Positions 7,402 through 17,034 of a stretch of 64,000 nucleotides of DNA are shown here, piece after piece. Position numbers and translations under genes: made by a program. Positions within the stretch are counted from its first letter, which is position 1. Each line of letters opens with the position of its first letter. The notes below the pieces were generated by a model. It was not told the DNA's origin. It saw nothing but the letters and a program-made list of their open reading frames with translations, and did not search any database. The stretch is from VAZQ01 sp963816745 (GTDB taxonomy: Bacteria; Pseudomonadota; Alphaproteobacteria; Rhizobiales; Xanthobacteraceae), in the NCBI GenBank assembly GCA_963816745.1, contig CAWFLQ010000005.1:248001-312000 (forward strand), written 5' to 3'.

Positions 7402-9656
7402 ATGACCATAGACCAACAGAAAACCACCACCGCAGCCGGCCCCGCCATCGCCTTCGGCCCGCTGCTCGCCGTCTTCACAGCCGCGATTTTCCTCAGCGCC
7501 GCGCTCCTGTTCGCGGTGCAGCCGATGTTCACCAAGATGGTGCTGCCGCAGCTCGGCGGGTCGCCCGCGGTGTGGTCGGTGGCCATCGTGTTCTTCCAGG
7601 CCGCGCTGCTGCTCGGCTATGCCTATGCCCATCTGCTCACGCGCTACGTGCCGGCACGGATCGCGCCGCTCGTCCACGTCGCCGTGATGGCCGCGGCGGC
7701 GCTCACCTTGCCGCTCGCCATCGCCGCCAGCTGGGGACGTCCGCCCACCCAGGGTGAAGCCCTGTGGCTGCTCGGGCTGTTCACGGTCTCGATCGGCCTG
7801 CCGTTCTTTGCGCTTTCCGCCAACGCGCCGCTGTTGCAGGCGTGGTTTGCCCGCAGCGACCATCCCCGCGCCAAGGATCCGTATTTCCTCTATGCCGCGA
7901 GCAATATCGGCAGCATCCTGGCGCTGCTCAGCTATCCGTTCGTGGTCGAGCCGTTCACGAGGCTCGGCCAGCAGACCGCGCGCCTGGTCGATAGGCTTTC
8001 TCGCGCTGATCGTGCTGATCGGCGTCTGTGGCGTGCTGTCGTGGCGCTCGGGCGGCGCGACGCGCGACATCGAGGTCGCCGAGGAGGCCGGCGCGCGGCC
8101 GACGTGGCGCGATGCCGCGACCTGGATGGCGCTCGCGGCGGTCCCCTCGGGCTTGCTGATCGCCGTGACGGCGCATCTGTCGACCGACATCGCGCCCTCC
8201 CCGTTCCTGTGGGTGATCCCGCTCGCGCTCTACCTCATGACCTTCGTCATCGCGTTCCAGGCGAAGCCGATCCTCCCGCACCGCGCGATGGTCCTGATCC
8301 AGCCGGCGCTGCTGGTCGCCCTCGTCGCCACCATCGTCTACAGCGTTCACGACTATTTGCCGTTGCTCATGCTGCTGCACGTCGTGGCGTTCTTCGTCAT
8401 CGCGCTGGTGTGTCACGGCGAGCTCGCCCGCCGCCGGCCGGCGGCCGGGCACCTCACCGCCTTCTATATGTGGATGTCCGCCGGCGGCGTCGCCGGCGGC
8501 ATCGCCGCCGCACTGATTGCGCCCCACACGTTCTCCTGGGTGGCGGAATATCCCATCCTGATCGTGCTTGCCATCTTGTGCCGGCCCGGACTGACGCTCG
8601 CCGACTGGCGGCAGGTGCTGGCGGTCGCGGTGGCCTTCGTCGTCGCCGCCGCGATCATCGTGGTGCCGGCGCTCGGGTTCGACGTCGGCCTGACCGACAC
8701 GGAGTTCTATTGGAGCCTCGGCGTGCTGCTGGCGCTGGCGCTGGCGGCCTCGTTCCTGCCCAACCCGCTCGCCTTCGCCGCGCTCGTCGTGCTCACGTTC
8801 ATGGTGTGGCGCTTCTACGAAGTCGACCTCGACCGCGTCCGCAGCTTCTTCGGCGTGCACAAGATCGTGGACCGCGGCGACGGCATCCGCGTGCTCCAGC
8901 ACGGCACGACCATTCACGGCGCCCAGCTGCTGAGCGACATCGAGGCGGGACCCGGGGTGCGGCCGCTACCCGCTGACCTATTTCCACGCCAATGCCGCCA
9001 CGGTGCAGACCATCGCGGCCGCCCGCGCGCGCACGGGCGGGCCGATCCACGTCGCGATCGTGGGGCTCGGCGCCGGCACGCTCGCCTGCTACGCCGAGCC
9101 GGGCGACGACTGGACCTACTACGAGATCGATCCGGCGGTCGTGGACATCGCGCGCGATCCGAGCCGCTTCACGTTCCTGGCGGCATGCGCTCCCGACATG
9201 CCGATCGTGCTCGGCGACGCCCGGCTCACGCTCGCCGACGCCCCGGACGCAAGCTACGACGTCATCCTGCTCGATGCCTTCGCCTCCGATACGATGCCGG
9301 TCCACCTGATGACCAAGGAGGCGATGGCGCTCTACCTGCGCAAGCTCAAGCCGGACGGCATCATCGCGCTGCACGTATCCAGCCGTTACATGGAACTCGT
9401 CTCGGTGGTCGCCGGCATCGCCCATGCGAACGGACTCGTGGCGCGCCTCAATCCGCCGGAAGAGGTCGATCCGGAGGCCCACCAGTACCAGTCGGCGGTG
9501 GTCGCGACCGCCCGCAAGGACGAAGATTTCGGTACCTTGGTAAGCAGCGGCAATTGGATTCCGGTCAAGCCGGATCCCCGGCAATGGGTCTGGACCGACG
9601 ACTATTCCAACGTGATCGGCGCCATAATCCGCCACCTGCGGCTGCGCGGCTCCTGA
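7402..9656 (+). CDS. Fused MFS-like/spermidine synthase-like membrane protein, two frameshifts
   Basis: Three consecutive frames give one protein: hydrophobic segments from MTIDQQKTTT to about 7975, more membrane helices to about 8955, then a soluble SAM-binding domain (VAIVGLGAGTLACYAEPGDD, YYEIDPAVVDIA, VLGDARLTLA, DVILLDAFASD) to the stop at 9656. This order matches the family of fused MFS/spermidine synthases, whose polyamine activity is generally doubtful. The frame changes by one extra base near 7979 (TAR to WSIGFLAL) and again near 8956-8960 (before GRYPLTYF). Both fit the insertion errors seen elsewhere; a recent pseudogene is the alternative. Confidence 0.75.
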
Positions 9657-9766
9657 AAAAGCCCGAAACTACCCACCGTTACCCGTGTTCCGCCGACTTC
9701 CCATCGGCGCAATAATGGCATAGCGTCGGTTCCGTGGATGGCGTCGCTACGGCGGGGAGGCCCTTC

Positions 9767-12700
9767 GTGCGTCCGCACGGCTTTCGAATTCGACTGGCGC
9801 TCGCGCGCGCCTGCGGTACTCTGCGGCCGGCGGCGCTCACGGCGCTGTTGCTGCCGCTCGCCGCCGTTCAGCTCACGTTCTCGCCGGCGCTCGCTCAGCA
9901 GGGACCGCTGCAACCAGGCGAGGCTGTGGTAACGCGGTTTTCAGGTACCACCAGCGCGCCCGGCAGCGCCGGTGACGTCACCGTCATCAATCCGGAAGGC
10001 CCGTCCGCGAGCATCATCGACGTGCGCTCGCCCGGCCGCCCGCCGCAAGGCGAGCACTGGATGAACGAGCCGCAGCGCATGCCCGTGACCGCGAGCCAGG
10101 TCGGGCAGGTGTTCGGCGTCGCCATCGACAACGAGAGTGCGCCGAACATCTACCTTTCGGCGACATCGGCTTTCGGCCTGCATCGCTTGCCTGACAACTC
10201 GCAGTGGATGCCGGGCATGTGGGGCGCCAGCGGCGGCCCGGGGACGATCTACAAGCTCGACGCGCAGAGCGGATATCGGCCTCGCCCGTTCGCCAACGTC
10301 ACGCTCAACGGCCGCGCCAACACCGGCGCCGCGCTCGGCAATGTCGCCTACGACCGCTGGAACCGGCAATTGTTCGTGTCGGATCTCGAGACCGGCATGA
10401 TCCACCGCATCCGGCCGAGCGACGGCACGGACCTCGGCTTCTATGATCACGGGGTGCGCGGCCGCGGCAACTTCATGGATGCCGAAAGCAAGCAGCAGCG
10501 CAACCTGCCGCCGATTCCCTTCGATCCGGCATCGCGGGCACGGATCGAGGATTGTCCTTCCGGTCAATTCCAGTATTCGCCCGAGTGCTGGAACATCGCG
10601 CAGAACGGCCGGCGGGTGTGGGGGCTCGGCGTCGGGCGGGTCGCGGCCGGCGGCGAAATCCGCCTGTACTATTCGGTCGCGAGCAGCCCCGACTTGGGCG
10701 AGGCCTCCGCCTGGAACAGCCTGCCGGACGAGGAGAAGCGCAGCTCGGTGTGGTCGATCGGGATCGGTCCCGACGGCGACTTCAACGGCGCGAGCGTGCG
10801 GCGCGAACTCACCGTGCCGGATTTCTTCTTCAGCCCGCAGGACGTCGCACGCGCGGGGCTGAGCCGCCCGGTCAGCGATATCTCGTTCCCGGTCTGCACC
10901 GACCGTCCGGTGATGCTGATCGCCGAGCGCGGCGGCATTCGCAATCTCGGGCTCGACAACGAATACCCGTTCGCAACGCCGCACGAGTCACGCGCGCTGC
11001 GCTACGAGCTGCATCAGGACGGCGTGTGGCGTCCGGTCGGCCGCTACGATGTGGGGTCCTACAACCGGCTCGCCGAAGGCGCACCCTACTTATTCGCGAA
11101 CTGCGCCGGCGGCGTCACCTTCGGCTACGGCTACACACCTTCGTGGACGATGGACCCGCGCCAGCCCGATCAGTTCGTCTGGATCACCGGCGATGCGCTG
11201 TGCTCGCCCAAGGGCTTGTGCAAGGCGCCCGCGGGAGGTCCGCAGGCGGAGGGCGACTCCTCGGAAGTACACGGCATCCAAGGGCTGAAAGAGAGCACGT
11301 TCGCAGAGCTCGCGCCGACCGCGGCCTTCGCCGAGCTCAAGCAAGCGACCGGCTACACCGGCGACTCCATCGGCCTCGATCAATCCTATTTCATCGACAC
11401 CGACATCAACGTCGACGCCAACGGCAATCTCATCCAGGAAGAGCTCACGCGCAACGATGCCACGCGGATCGGTGATATCGCGATCTACGAGGTGTGCGAG
11501 GTGCAGCCCGCGGGCTTCGTCCCGGTGATGGCGCCGCCGCCGGTCTATATCTTCGAGGAAGGGCACTCGCCCGACGCCAGCCACGCCCGCTTCTATTCGC
11601 ACCGCACGCAATACAGCCATTTCCGCTATGGCTCCCACTGGCCGGCCATGAGCCACAATCGCTGGGGCTCGCATTGGCCGCAGGGCTCCTACGGCCATTG
11701 GCCGCCGGGCTCGTACAGCCATTGGCCGCCGGGCTCCCGGGTCCACTGGCCCCGGGGTTCCGTCACCCATTGGCCGCCGGGCTCGTGGAATCATTGGCCG
11801 CCCGGCTCGCGTACGCACTGGCCGCCCGGCTCCCGCACCCATTGGCCCCCGGGCTCGCGCACCCATTGGCCGCCGGGCTCCGTGACGCACTGGCCGCCGG
11901 GCTCGGTGAAACATTGGCCGCCGGGCTCCGGCACGCACACCCCGCCGGGCTCGCTTCAGCATCGCCCGCCGGGTTCGGTCACACACTGGCCGATCGGATC
12001 GCTGAAGCACACGCCGCCGGGCTCGCTCGGGCAGCACCTGCCCGTGGGCTCCGTCGTGCATCGGCCGATCGGCTCGGTGAAGCATTTCCCGCCGGGCTCG
12101 GTGACGCACGTTCCGGTGGGCTCGCTCAAGCAGCACCTGCCGCCGGGCTCGCTCAAGCACCTCCCGGTGGGGTCGCTGAAACATGATCCGCCCGGCTCGG
12201 TGAAGCATTGGCCGGCGGGCTCGGTGAAGCATCTGCCGGTCGGCTCGACGCACTTCCCCGCCGGCTCGGTCAAGCAGCACCAGCCTCCAGGCTCGTTGAA
12301 GCAGCACCTTCCCGCGGTGTCTCTGCCTGGTCACAGCCCTCCGGGCTCCGTCAAGCATCTGCCGCTGGGCTCAGTGAAGCAGCATGAGCCGCCAGGCTCT
12401 ACCAAGCAGCACCTTCCCGCGGTGTCTCTGCCTGGTCACAGCCCTCCGGGCTCCGTCAAGCATCTGCCGGTCGGCTCGGTGAAGCAGCACGAGCCGCCGG
12501 GCTCGATCAAGCAGCACCTGCCAGTGGGATCGGTGAAGCAGCACCTGCCGGTCGGATCCGTGAAGCAGCATCTGCCGGTCGGATCGGTGAAGCAGCACTT
12601 GCCGGTGGGCTCCGCGCCCAAGCATTCGCCGCCGGGCTCCCAGCCCCAGCATCGGCCTGTCGGCTCGGTGAAGCAGCACGTGCCGGCGGGGTCGGTGAAG

Positions 12701-12835
12701 GTGAAGCAGCACGTGCCGGCAGGGTCCGTGAAGGCGCATGTGCCGGCAGGATCGGCGGCCGCCGTAAAGCAGGCGCCCGTGATAAGGCAAGCGCCGCAGG
12801 GCATCCAAAGGCAGCAGTCGCCGCAGGGCCGTTGA
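9767..12835 (+). CDS. Secreted protein with propeller-like N-terminal region and long His-Pro-Gly-Ser repeat tail (cassette copy B, large protein)
   Basis: Diverged copy of the product at 2632-4953. I chose the GTG at 9767 because GGGGAGG ends six bases upstream; it gives a good signal peptide ending near PALAQQ. A GTG at 9734 is the alternative. The first 600 or so residues match copy A and keep the seven cysteines and the DINVDANGN calcium-like loop. The last 400 residues are tandem octa- and nonapeptides: first GSxTHWPP, then GSVKHxPP and GSVKQHLPV. This tail is far longer than in copy A and uses Trp/Pro in place of Arg. It runs without a frameshift. Surface display or matrix function is inferred from export and repeats only. 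Confidence 0.82.
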   Translation: MRPHGFRIRLALARACGTLRPAALTALLLPLAAVQLTFSPALAQQGPLQPGEAVVTRFSGTTSAPGSAGDVTVINPEGPSASIIDVRSPGRPPQGEHWMNEPQRMPVTASQVGQVFGVAIDNESAPNIYLSATSAFGLHRLPDNSQWMPGMWGASGGPGTIYKLDAQSGYRPRPFANVTLNGRANTGAALGNVAYDRWNRQLFVSDLETGMIHRIRPSDGTDLGFYDHGVRGRGNFMDAESKQQRNLPPIPFDPASRARIEDCPSGQFQYSPECWNIAQNGRRVWGLGVGRVAAGGEIRLYYSVASSPDLGEASAWNSLPDEEKRSSVWSIGIGPDGDFNGASVRRELTVPDFFFSPQDVARAGLSRPVSDISFPVCTDRPVMLIAERGGIRNLGLDNEYPFATPHESRALRYELHQDGVWRPVGRYDVGSYNRLAEGAPYLFANCAGGVTFGYGYTPSWTMDPRQPDQFVWITGDALCSPKGLCKAPAGGPQAEGDSSEVHGIQGLKESTFAELAPTAAFAELKQATGYTGDSIGLDQSYFIDTDINVDANGNLIQEELTRNDATRIGDIAIYEVCEVQPAGFVPVMAPPPVYIFEEGHSPDASHARFYSHRTQYSHFRYGSHWPAMSHNRWGSHWPQGSYGHWPPGSYSHWPPGSRVHWPRGSVTHWPPGSWNHWPPGSRTHWPPGSRTHWPPGSRTHWPPGSVTHWPPGSVKHWPPGSGTHTPPGSLQHRPPGSVTHWPIGSLKHTPPGSLGQHLPVGSVVHRPIGSVKHFPPGSVTHVPVGSLKQHLPPGSLKHLPVGSLKHDPPGSVKHWPAGSVKHLPVGSTHFPAGSVKQHQPPGSLKQHLPAVSLPGHSPPGSVKHLPLGSVKQHEPPGSTKQHLPAVSLPGHSPPGSVKHLPVGSVKQHEPPGSIKQHLPVGSVKQHLPVGSVKQHLPVGSVKQHLPVGSAPKHSPPGSQPQHRPVGSVKQHVPAGSVKVKQHVPAGSVKAHVPAGSAAAVKQAPVIRQAPQGIQRQQSPQGR
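11580..12800 (+). repeat. 24/27-bp tandem repeats coding GS-x-x-H-x-P-x units
   Basis: About forty degenerate repeats of eight or nine codons. The early part is dominated by GSRTHWPP-like units, the later part by GSVKQHLPV-like units in which four consecutive copies are nearly identical (12510-12610). A larger duplication with a period of 105 bases (35 residues) is visible from about 12282 to 12490; the stretch coding LPAVSLPGHSPPGSVKHLP occurs twice, 105 bases apart. Such DNA can gain or lose units by slippage, so tail length may vary between strains. Confidence 0.85.
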
Positions 12836-12844
12836 AGAAGTAGC

Positions 12845-13978
12845 GTGATCGGTATCGTCGGCAAAGAGTGGAAGCACAAGCGGCGCACGGCAAAATTCGC
12901 TGTCGCGCTCGCTTGCGCGCTTCATCTCATGGCTGCGACGGCGGCGGCCGGCGAGCGGCCGCGGCTCTATCCGCACGAGCGCTACCTCGAGGACGTCCTC
13001 AACGAGACGGTGCTGCCGCTCTCCGACCAGAAGGCGATGCTGTCGTTCGTGCTCGAGAGCCTGCCCGACCGGGTGAAGGTCTATCCGACCGAGAACTACT
13101 ACTATTTCAATTTCTATAACCAAGGCGTGCGCTACGCCGGCAACATCCGTCTCGACATGATGGACCGCGACAACGGCAAGCTGCACTTCGCCTATTTCGA
13201 GGATCTGCAGGAGTGGAAGGAAGACGCTCCGCTCACCTACAAGGTGTTCGATGGGTCGGACGGCGTGCTGGTCGAGAAGATGGGTTACCTGGTCTACCGC
13301 GTCACCCTCGGCGAGAAACAGGTCATCTTCGAGCTCAACGACCTGTCGAAGGTCGTGCCGCCGCCGCACGCGATCGGACCGGACGAGAAATTTCTCGGCC
13401 CGATGTTCGATGAATCCGGCATGCGCTTCTTCCTGATCTTCAATCCGAAGCTGAAGGTCTTCCACTACATTCTCGACGAGACGGTCAAGGTGGCGGATCA
13501 GTTCCGTCCCTCGGTCCATACCAACCGCATCCTGATCGGGGTCCGCACCGGGTTCGCCTACTACCTCGACCTGCGCATGAACCGGAAAATCCTGATCGGC
13601 GTGTTCGAGGCCAATTCCCGAACCAACAGTCCGTTCGACGGTCCGTTCGACCAACTGCCGGACAACTTCGTCGAAGGCACCGAGTTGCGCGACGCGATCC
13701 TGGCGGTGGAGCCCTCGCTCGAGGGCAAGATCGACCGCGTCGGCGCGTCGTTCGACGGCTCCGGCCGCTACCTGATCGGGCCGTATGCCACCTATCGCAC
13801 CGAGGATCAGCTCTATCCGTTCCACTATTGCGCGACCAGCAAGAGCGTGCCGAGCGCGAACTACTATCAATGCTTCGTGGCCGAGCAGGAATACGGCGGC
13901 TTTCCGGTGCCGCTGCCGCTCAAGCAGCAGACGCCGCCGCCGACCCAGAAGGGCAAGAAGAAGCGCAAGACCGGGTAG
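12845..13978 (+). CDS. Secreted partner protein of cassette B, about 377 residues
   Basis: Paralogue of the 5318-6412 product, aligned from RPRLYPHERY to the FHYCAT and ANYYQCF motifs near the end. It starts with GTG nine bases after the stop of the large gene, so the pair is a tight operon. A hydrophobic signal segment (AVALACALHLMAATAAA) follows a basic N-terminus. The C-terminus differs from copy A: it ends in a Pro/Gln/Lys tail (QQTPPPTQKGKKKRKTG). Two cysteines near the C-terminus (HYCAT, YQCFV) are kept in both copies and may form a disulfide. The function is unknown. Confidence 0.85.
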   Translation: MIGIVGKEWKHKRRTAKFAVALACALHLMAATAAAGERPRLYPHERYLEDVLNETVLPLSDQKAMLSFVLESLPDRVKVYPTENYYYFNFYNQGVRYAGNIRLDMMDRDNGKLHFAYFEDLQEWKEDAPLTYKVFDGSDGVLVEKMGYLVYRVTLGEKQVIFELNDLSKVVPPPHAIGPDEKFLGPMFDESGMRFFLIFNPKLKVFHYILDETVKVADQFRPSVHTNRILIGVRTGFAYYLDLRMNRKILIGVFEANSRTNSPFDGPFDQLPDNFVEGTELRDAILAVEPSLEGKIDRVGASFDGSGRYLIGPYATYRTEDQLYPFHYCATSKSVPSANYYQCFVAEQEYGGFPVPLPLKQQTPPPTQKGKKKRKTG

Positions 13979-14058
13979 CCCTCAGGAATTCGGCAGCCTC
14001 ACTGTTGATGCATTTTGGCGGTATCCCCTGCCGAACCGTTGGGGTCGGGGAAGCAGCA

Positions 14059-14595
14059 ATGGCTGCGTCGAGATTGGGGATGCTATGCTTGGCGGTTGCC
14101 ATCGCGATGGCGGCTGCGGCGCACCACCCCGCGCGGGCACAGGCCGTTCACACCTATATCGATCCCATTGATCAGCAGCCGCGCGACTGCTACGCGCGCC
14201 CGCGCAGGGGCGGCGATCTCGTTCTGGTCAGGGGCCGCAACGACAGTAGCTTGCGGTTCTGGGGTTATTCGACCTGGGATGCCGCCGGGCAGCCACAGAT
14301 CATTCTCAACATGCTGGCGCTCGGGCAGCTGCCGCCCATCATGACGCGCTTCACTTTCTATCATGAATGCGCGCATCTCGTTCTCCGCAGTGCCGACGAG
14401 GTCCAGGCCAGCTGCGAGGGCCTCACGTTGATGCGCGCCAAAGGCGAATTGGCACACGGCGACGAGCTGACCATCAAGCGCGAGCATCAGCGGCTCACCT
14501 TCCTGGGCGTCAAATATCTCGGCACCGGCAAGGCGCTGTGGGACGCGACGTTCGAATGCGCGCGCGCCCGGCAAGTCAGCGCCGCTGCGCGCTGA
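14059..14595 (+). CDS. Secreted HExxH-motif protein (possible zinc metallopeptidase)
   Basis: This 178-residue product starts at an ATG preceded by GGGGAAG and has a signal peptide (LCLAVAIAMAAAAHHPARAQ). Its centre holds FYHECAHLVL, a match to the HExxH zinc-protease motif, followed by a glutamate-containing helix (SADEVQASCEGLTLMRAKGE) that could supply the third ligand. Four cysteines are present. It is short for a protease and I cannot name its family. It lies 80 bases after cassette B in the same direction, so it might process a cassette product; that is speculation. Its end overlaps the convergent rsmB by 20 bases. Confidence 0.7.
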   Translation: MAASRLGMLCLAVAIAMAAAAHHPARAQAVHTYIDPIDQQPRDCYARPRRGGDLVLVRGRNDSSLRFWGYSTWDAAGQPQIILNMLALGQLPPIMTRFTFYHECAHLVLRSADEVQASCEGLTLMRAKGELAHGDELTIKREHQRLTFLGVKYLGTGKALWDATFECARARQVSAAAR

Positions 14596-15883
14596 CCAGC
14601 ATCGAGACATAGAACCCATCGGTGTCGGTGCGGCGCGGGGTCATGAGCAGCCCCTCCTCCGACGTCAGCACCGCGCGCCGAAAAAGATAGGCCCGCTCGC
14701 CGAGCGCATTCGCCGTCTCGGCCGGCGGCATGATCGCGAAATCCTCATGGCGCGAGAGAAACGCACGCACCTGATCGCCGTTCTCCTCGGCGAGCAGCGA
14801 GCAGGTGACATAGGCGATGCGGCCGCCGGGCTTCACCAGGCGGGCGGCGCGGTCGAGCACCTCGGCCTGCTCCTTGAGCCGCACCGCGAGCGCGCCCGGG
14901 CGCACGCGCCACTTGGCGTCGGGGTTGCGCCGCCAGGTGCCGATGCCGGTGCAGGGCGCATCGATCAGCACGAGGTCGGCGCGGCGTTCGAGATCGGCGA
15001 GTTCGTTGCCGACGGACTTCGGCGTGCGGACCTGCACGTTGCGCGCGCCGGAGCGCGTGAGCCGGTCGTGGATCGGCGCCAGCCGGCGTTTGTCGGCATC
15101 GGTCGCATAAAGTTGGCCGCGATTCTGCATCGCCGCGGCGAGCGCGAGCGTCTTGCCGCCGGCACCGGCGCAGAGATCGACCACGTGCTCGCCCGGCTTG
15201 GCGCCGGCGATCAGTGCCGCGAGCTGCGAACCTTCGTCCTGCACCTCGATCAGTCCCTTGATGAAGGCGGGCTCCGCGTGGATCGCCGGCCCCTTGGCGT
15301 CGGCCGCGAGCGCGATGCGCAATCCGAACGGCGACCAGCGCGTCGGCACGGGATCGAGATCGGCAAGCGCGGCCGCCGCTGCGTCGCGGTCGGTCGCCAA
15401 CGTATTGACGCGCAGATCGAGTGGCGCTCGGCTCGCCAGCGCCGCGCCTTCGGCCGCGCGGTCCTCGCCGAATACGCGGGCGAGATGCGGGTCGAGCCAT
15501 TCCGGATAGTCGCCGGCAACCCAGGGCGGCGCGCCGGCGAGATCGGTAGCGTCGATCCGCGCCCGCTCCTGCTCGCTCAGCGGAGAAGGTGCAAAGCGCG
15601 CCCCGTCGGCGAGCACCGCGATCGCATCGGGATCGAGCTTGCGCTCGAGCCGCAACATGCCGAGCACGACCGCGCGCGCGCTTCCCTCACCCATGATGTG
15701 GGCGCTCGACGCGCGCCGGCGCAACGCGTCGTAGACGAGGCCGGCGATCGCAGCGCGGTCGCCCGAGCCGGCGAAGCGATGCGAGAGGCCCCAGTCCTTG
15801 AGCGCATCGGGCGCCGGCCGCCGCCGCGCGTCGATATCGGCGATGATCTCGATGGCGGCGGACAGGCGGGCGGCGGGCGTCAT
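14576..15883 (-). CDS. rsmB: RsmB/NOP-family 16S rRNA cytosine-5 methyltransferase
   Basis: A 435-residue SAM-dependent methyltransferase with an N-terminal NusB-like helical RNA-binding part and a C-terminal catalytic domain. The SAM-binding motif is VVDLCAGAGGKTLALAA. The two cysteines of m5C methyltransferases are present in DAPCTGIGTWRR (motif IV) and YVTCSLLAEEN (motif VI). The length and the RNPDAKWR motif after the first cysteine fit the RsmB group. The exact target base cannot be proved from sequence. Intact reading frame. Confidence 0.85.
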   Translation of the reverse strand: MTPAARLSAAIEIIADIDARRRPAPDALKDWGLSHRFAGSGDRAAIAGLVYDALRRRASSAHIMGEGSARAVVLGMLRLERKLDPDAIAVLADGARFAPSPLSEQERARIDATDLAGAPPWVAGDYPEWLDPHLARVFGEDRAAEGAALASRAPLDLRVNTLATDRDAAAAALADLDPVPTRWSPFGLRIALAADAKGPAIHAEPAFIKGLIEVQDEGSQLAALIAGAKPGEHVVDLCAGAGGKTLALAAAMQNRGQLYATDADKRRLAPIHDRLTRSGARNVQVRTPKSVGNELADLERRADLVLIDAPCTGIGTWRRNPDAKWRVRPGALAVRLKEQAEVLDRAARLVKPGGRIAYVTCSLLAEENGDQVRAFLSRHEDFAIMPPAETANALGERAYLFRRAVLTSEEGLLMTPRRTDTDGFYVSMLVSAQRR

Positions 15884-15951
15884 GCGCCTCAGTGAGCGGT
15901 TCCGGCGCCAATTGCAAGTGTCGTTTCAACGCCGGCGCTTGTCGTGCCGCC

Positions 15952-16929
15952 CTAATCGACCCAATCGTTGACGCGCTCGCTCAGGTCCTGGGGTAGTGCC
16001 AGGCCAATTCGGGAAAGCGCCTGCCGGCTGACAGTGAAATCCACCTTCTTGGTCGGCGCCACTGGGAGGTCGGCCGGCTTGGCCCCACGGAGGATCTTGT
16101 CCACATAGCTTGCAGCGCCCTCGTATCCTTCCTGATGGCCTGGCCCGATCGACATCAGTCCACCAGCGAGCACGTACTCGCGGTCGGTGAAAATCATCGG
16201 CAGTTTCGCTTGAGCGGCCAATCTGGCGAGCACAGCGCGTTGTGAGTTCATAAAGCTGTCAACGGCCTGGAACAATCCTTGCGCGCCGTCCTTCTCGGCT
16301 TGGCGAAATGCCGGCTCGACATCCGGCGGCGTGCGCGCGTCGAGCTGCGCGGCCTGCATGCCGACAGCTCGTGCCTCGGAGTCGAACAAGGCGAATTGCG
16401 CTGGATTGTTGGCGTTGTTGCCATTGACGAACATGGCGACCTTGACCGCGGCCGGAACGAGCTTCTTCAGAAGTCGCACCCGCTCGCCGATCAGATGCGG
16501 CGCATACATCGTCGTACCTGTTACATTGGCGCCGGGCCGCTCGAGGCTCTTCACCAAGCCGAGGCCGACCGGATCGTTCACGGCGGCTATCACAATCGGG
16601 ACTGTGTCGCTTCCCTTCTTCGCCGCGACGGCCGCAGGTGCGTTGGCTGCCACGATGATATCGACGCGGCGGTCGAGCAATTCGGCGATGAGCTTTGGAT
16701 AGTCGCTGTCCAATTTCGCCGATCGATACTCGACAACGATCGACTTTCCTTCCGTGTAGCCCAGGTCCGCCAATCCCTTTTTGAAAATGGCAAGCCGAGC
16801 CGGATTGACGTTCTCGTTGGCCACGTAGCCCAGCACTGGCATCGGCTGCGTGCGCCCCGCCGTAGCGTTGAACCAAGACGATCCAACGAAAAGAAGAATG
16901 GCAAGCAGGGAGCGGGAACGCATTGGCAT
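15952..16929 (-). CDS. ABC transporter substrate-binding protein (ABC_sub_bind type)
   Basis: A 325-residue periplasmic binding protein of the TrpX/ABC_sub_bind family common in Bradyrhizobium. It has a signal peptide (MPMRSRSLLAILLFVGSSWF), then VLGYVANENVNPARLAIFKK, LADLGYTEGKSIVVEYR, and the hallmark PIVIAAVNDPVGLGLVKSLERPG split between motifs. No permease or ATPase gene adjoins it, so it may be an orphan component or sensor. It is divergent from the LysR gene at 17035 with 105 bases between, so it is the probable regulatory target. Confidence 0.85.
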   Translation of the reverse strand: MPMRSRSLLAILLFVGSSWFNATAGRTQPMPVLGYVANENVNPARLAIFKKGLADLGYTEGKSIVVEYRSAKLDSDYPKLIAELLDRRVDIIVAANAPAAVAAKKGSDTVPIVIAAVNDPVGLGLVKSLERPGANVTGTTMYAPHLIGERVRLLKKLVPAAVKVAMFVNGNNANNPAQFALFDSEARAVGMQAAQLDARTPPDVEPAFRQAEKDGAQGLFQAVDSFMNSQRAVLARLAAQAKLPMIFTDREYVLAGGLMSIGPGHQEGYEGAASYVDKILRGAKPADLPVAPTKKVDFTVSRQALSRIGLALPQDLSERVNDWVD

Positions 16930-16988
16930 CTCCGGCGGTCACCTCGTTTCGAGGTCAAAGATAGAGGCCCGACCAATGGAAAATCCAA

Positions 16989-17025
16989 TGCATAAAATAA
17001 TGCACTTTACATGCCGTTTTGGCAT
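16989..17025. promoter_or_regulatory. Two palindromes between the binding-protein and LysR genes, probable LysR operators
   Basis: TGCAT-N6-ATGCA (16989-17004) and ATGCC-N5-GGCAT (17011-17025) lie in an AT-rich patch just before the LysR start at 17035. Both have LysR-type spacing with T and A at the ends and share the ATGC half-site. They would serve autorepression and control of the divergent gene. Which one is the activation site cannot be told. Confidence 0.55.
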
Positions 17026-17034
17026 AATTGAAAC

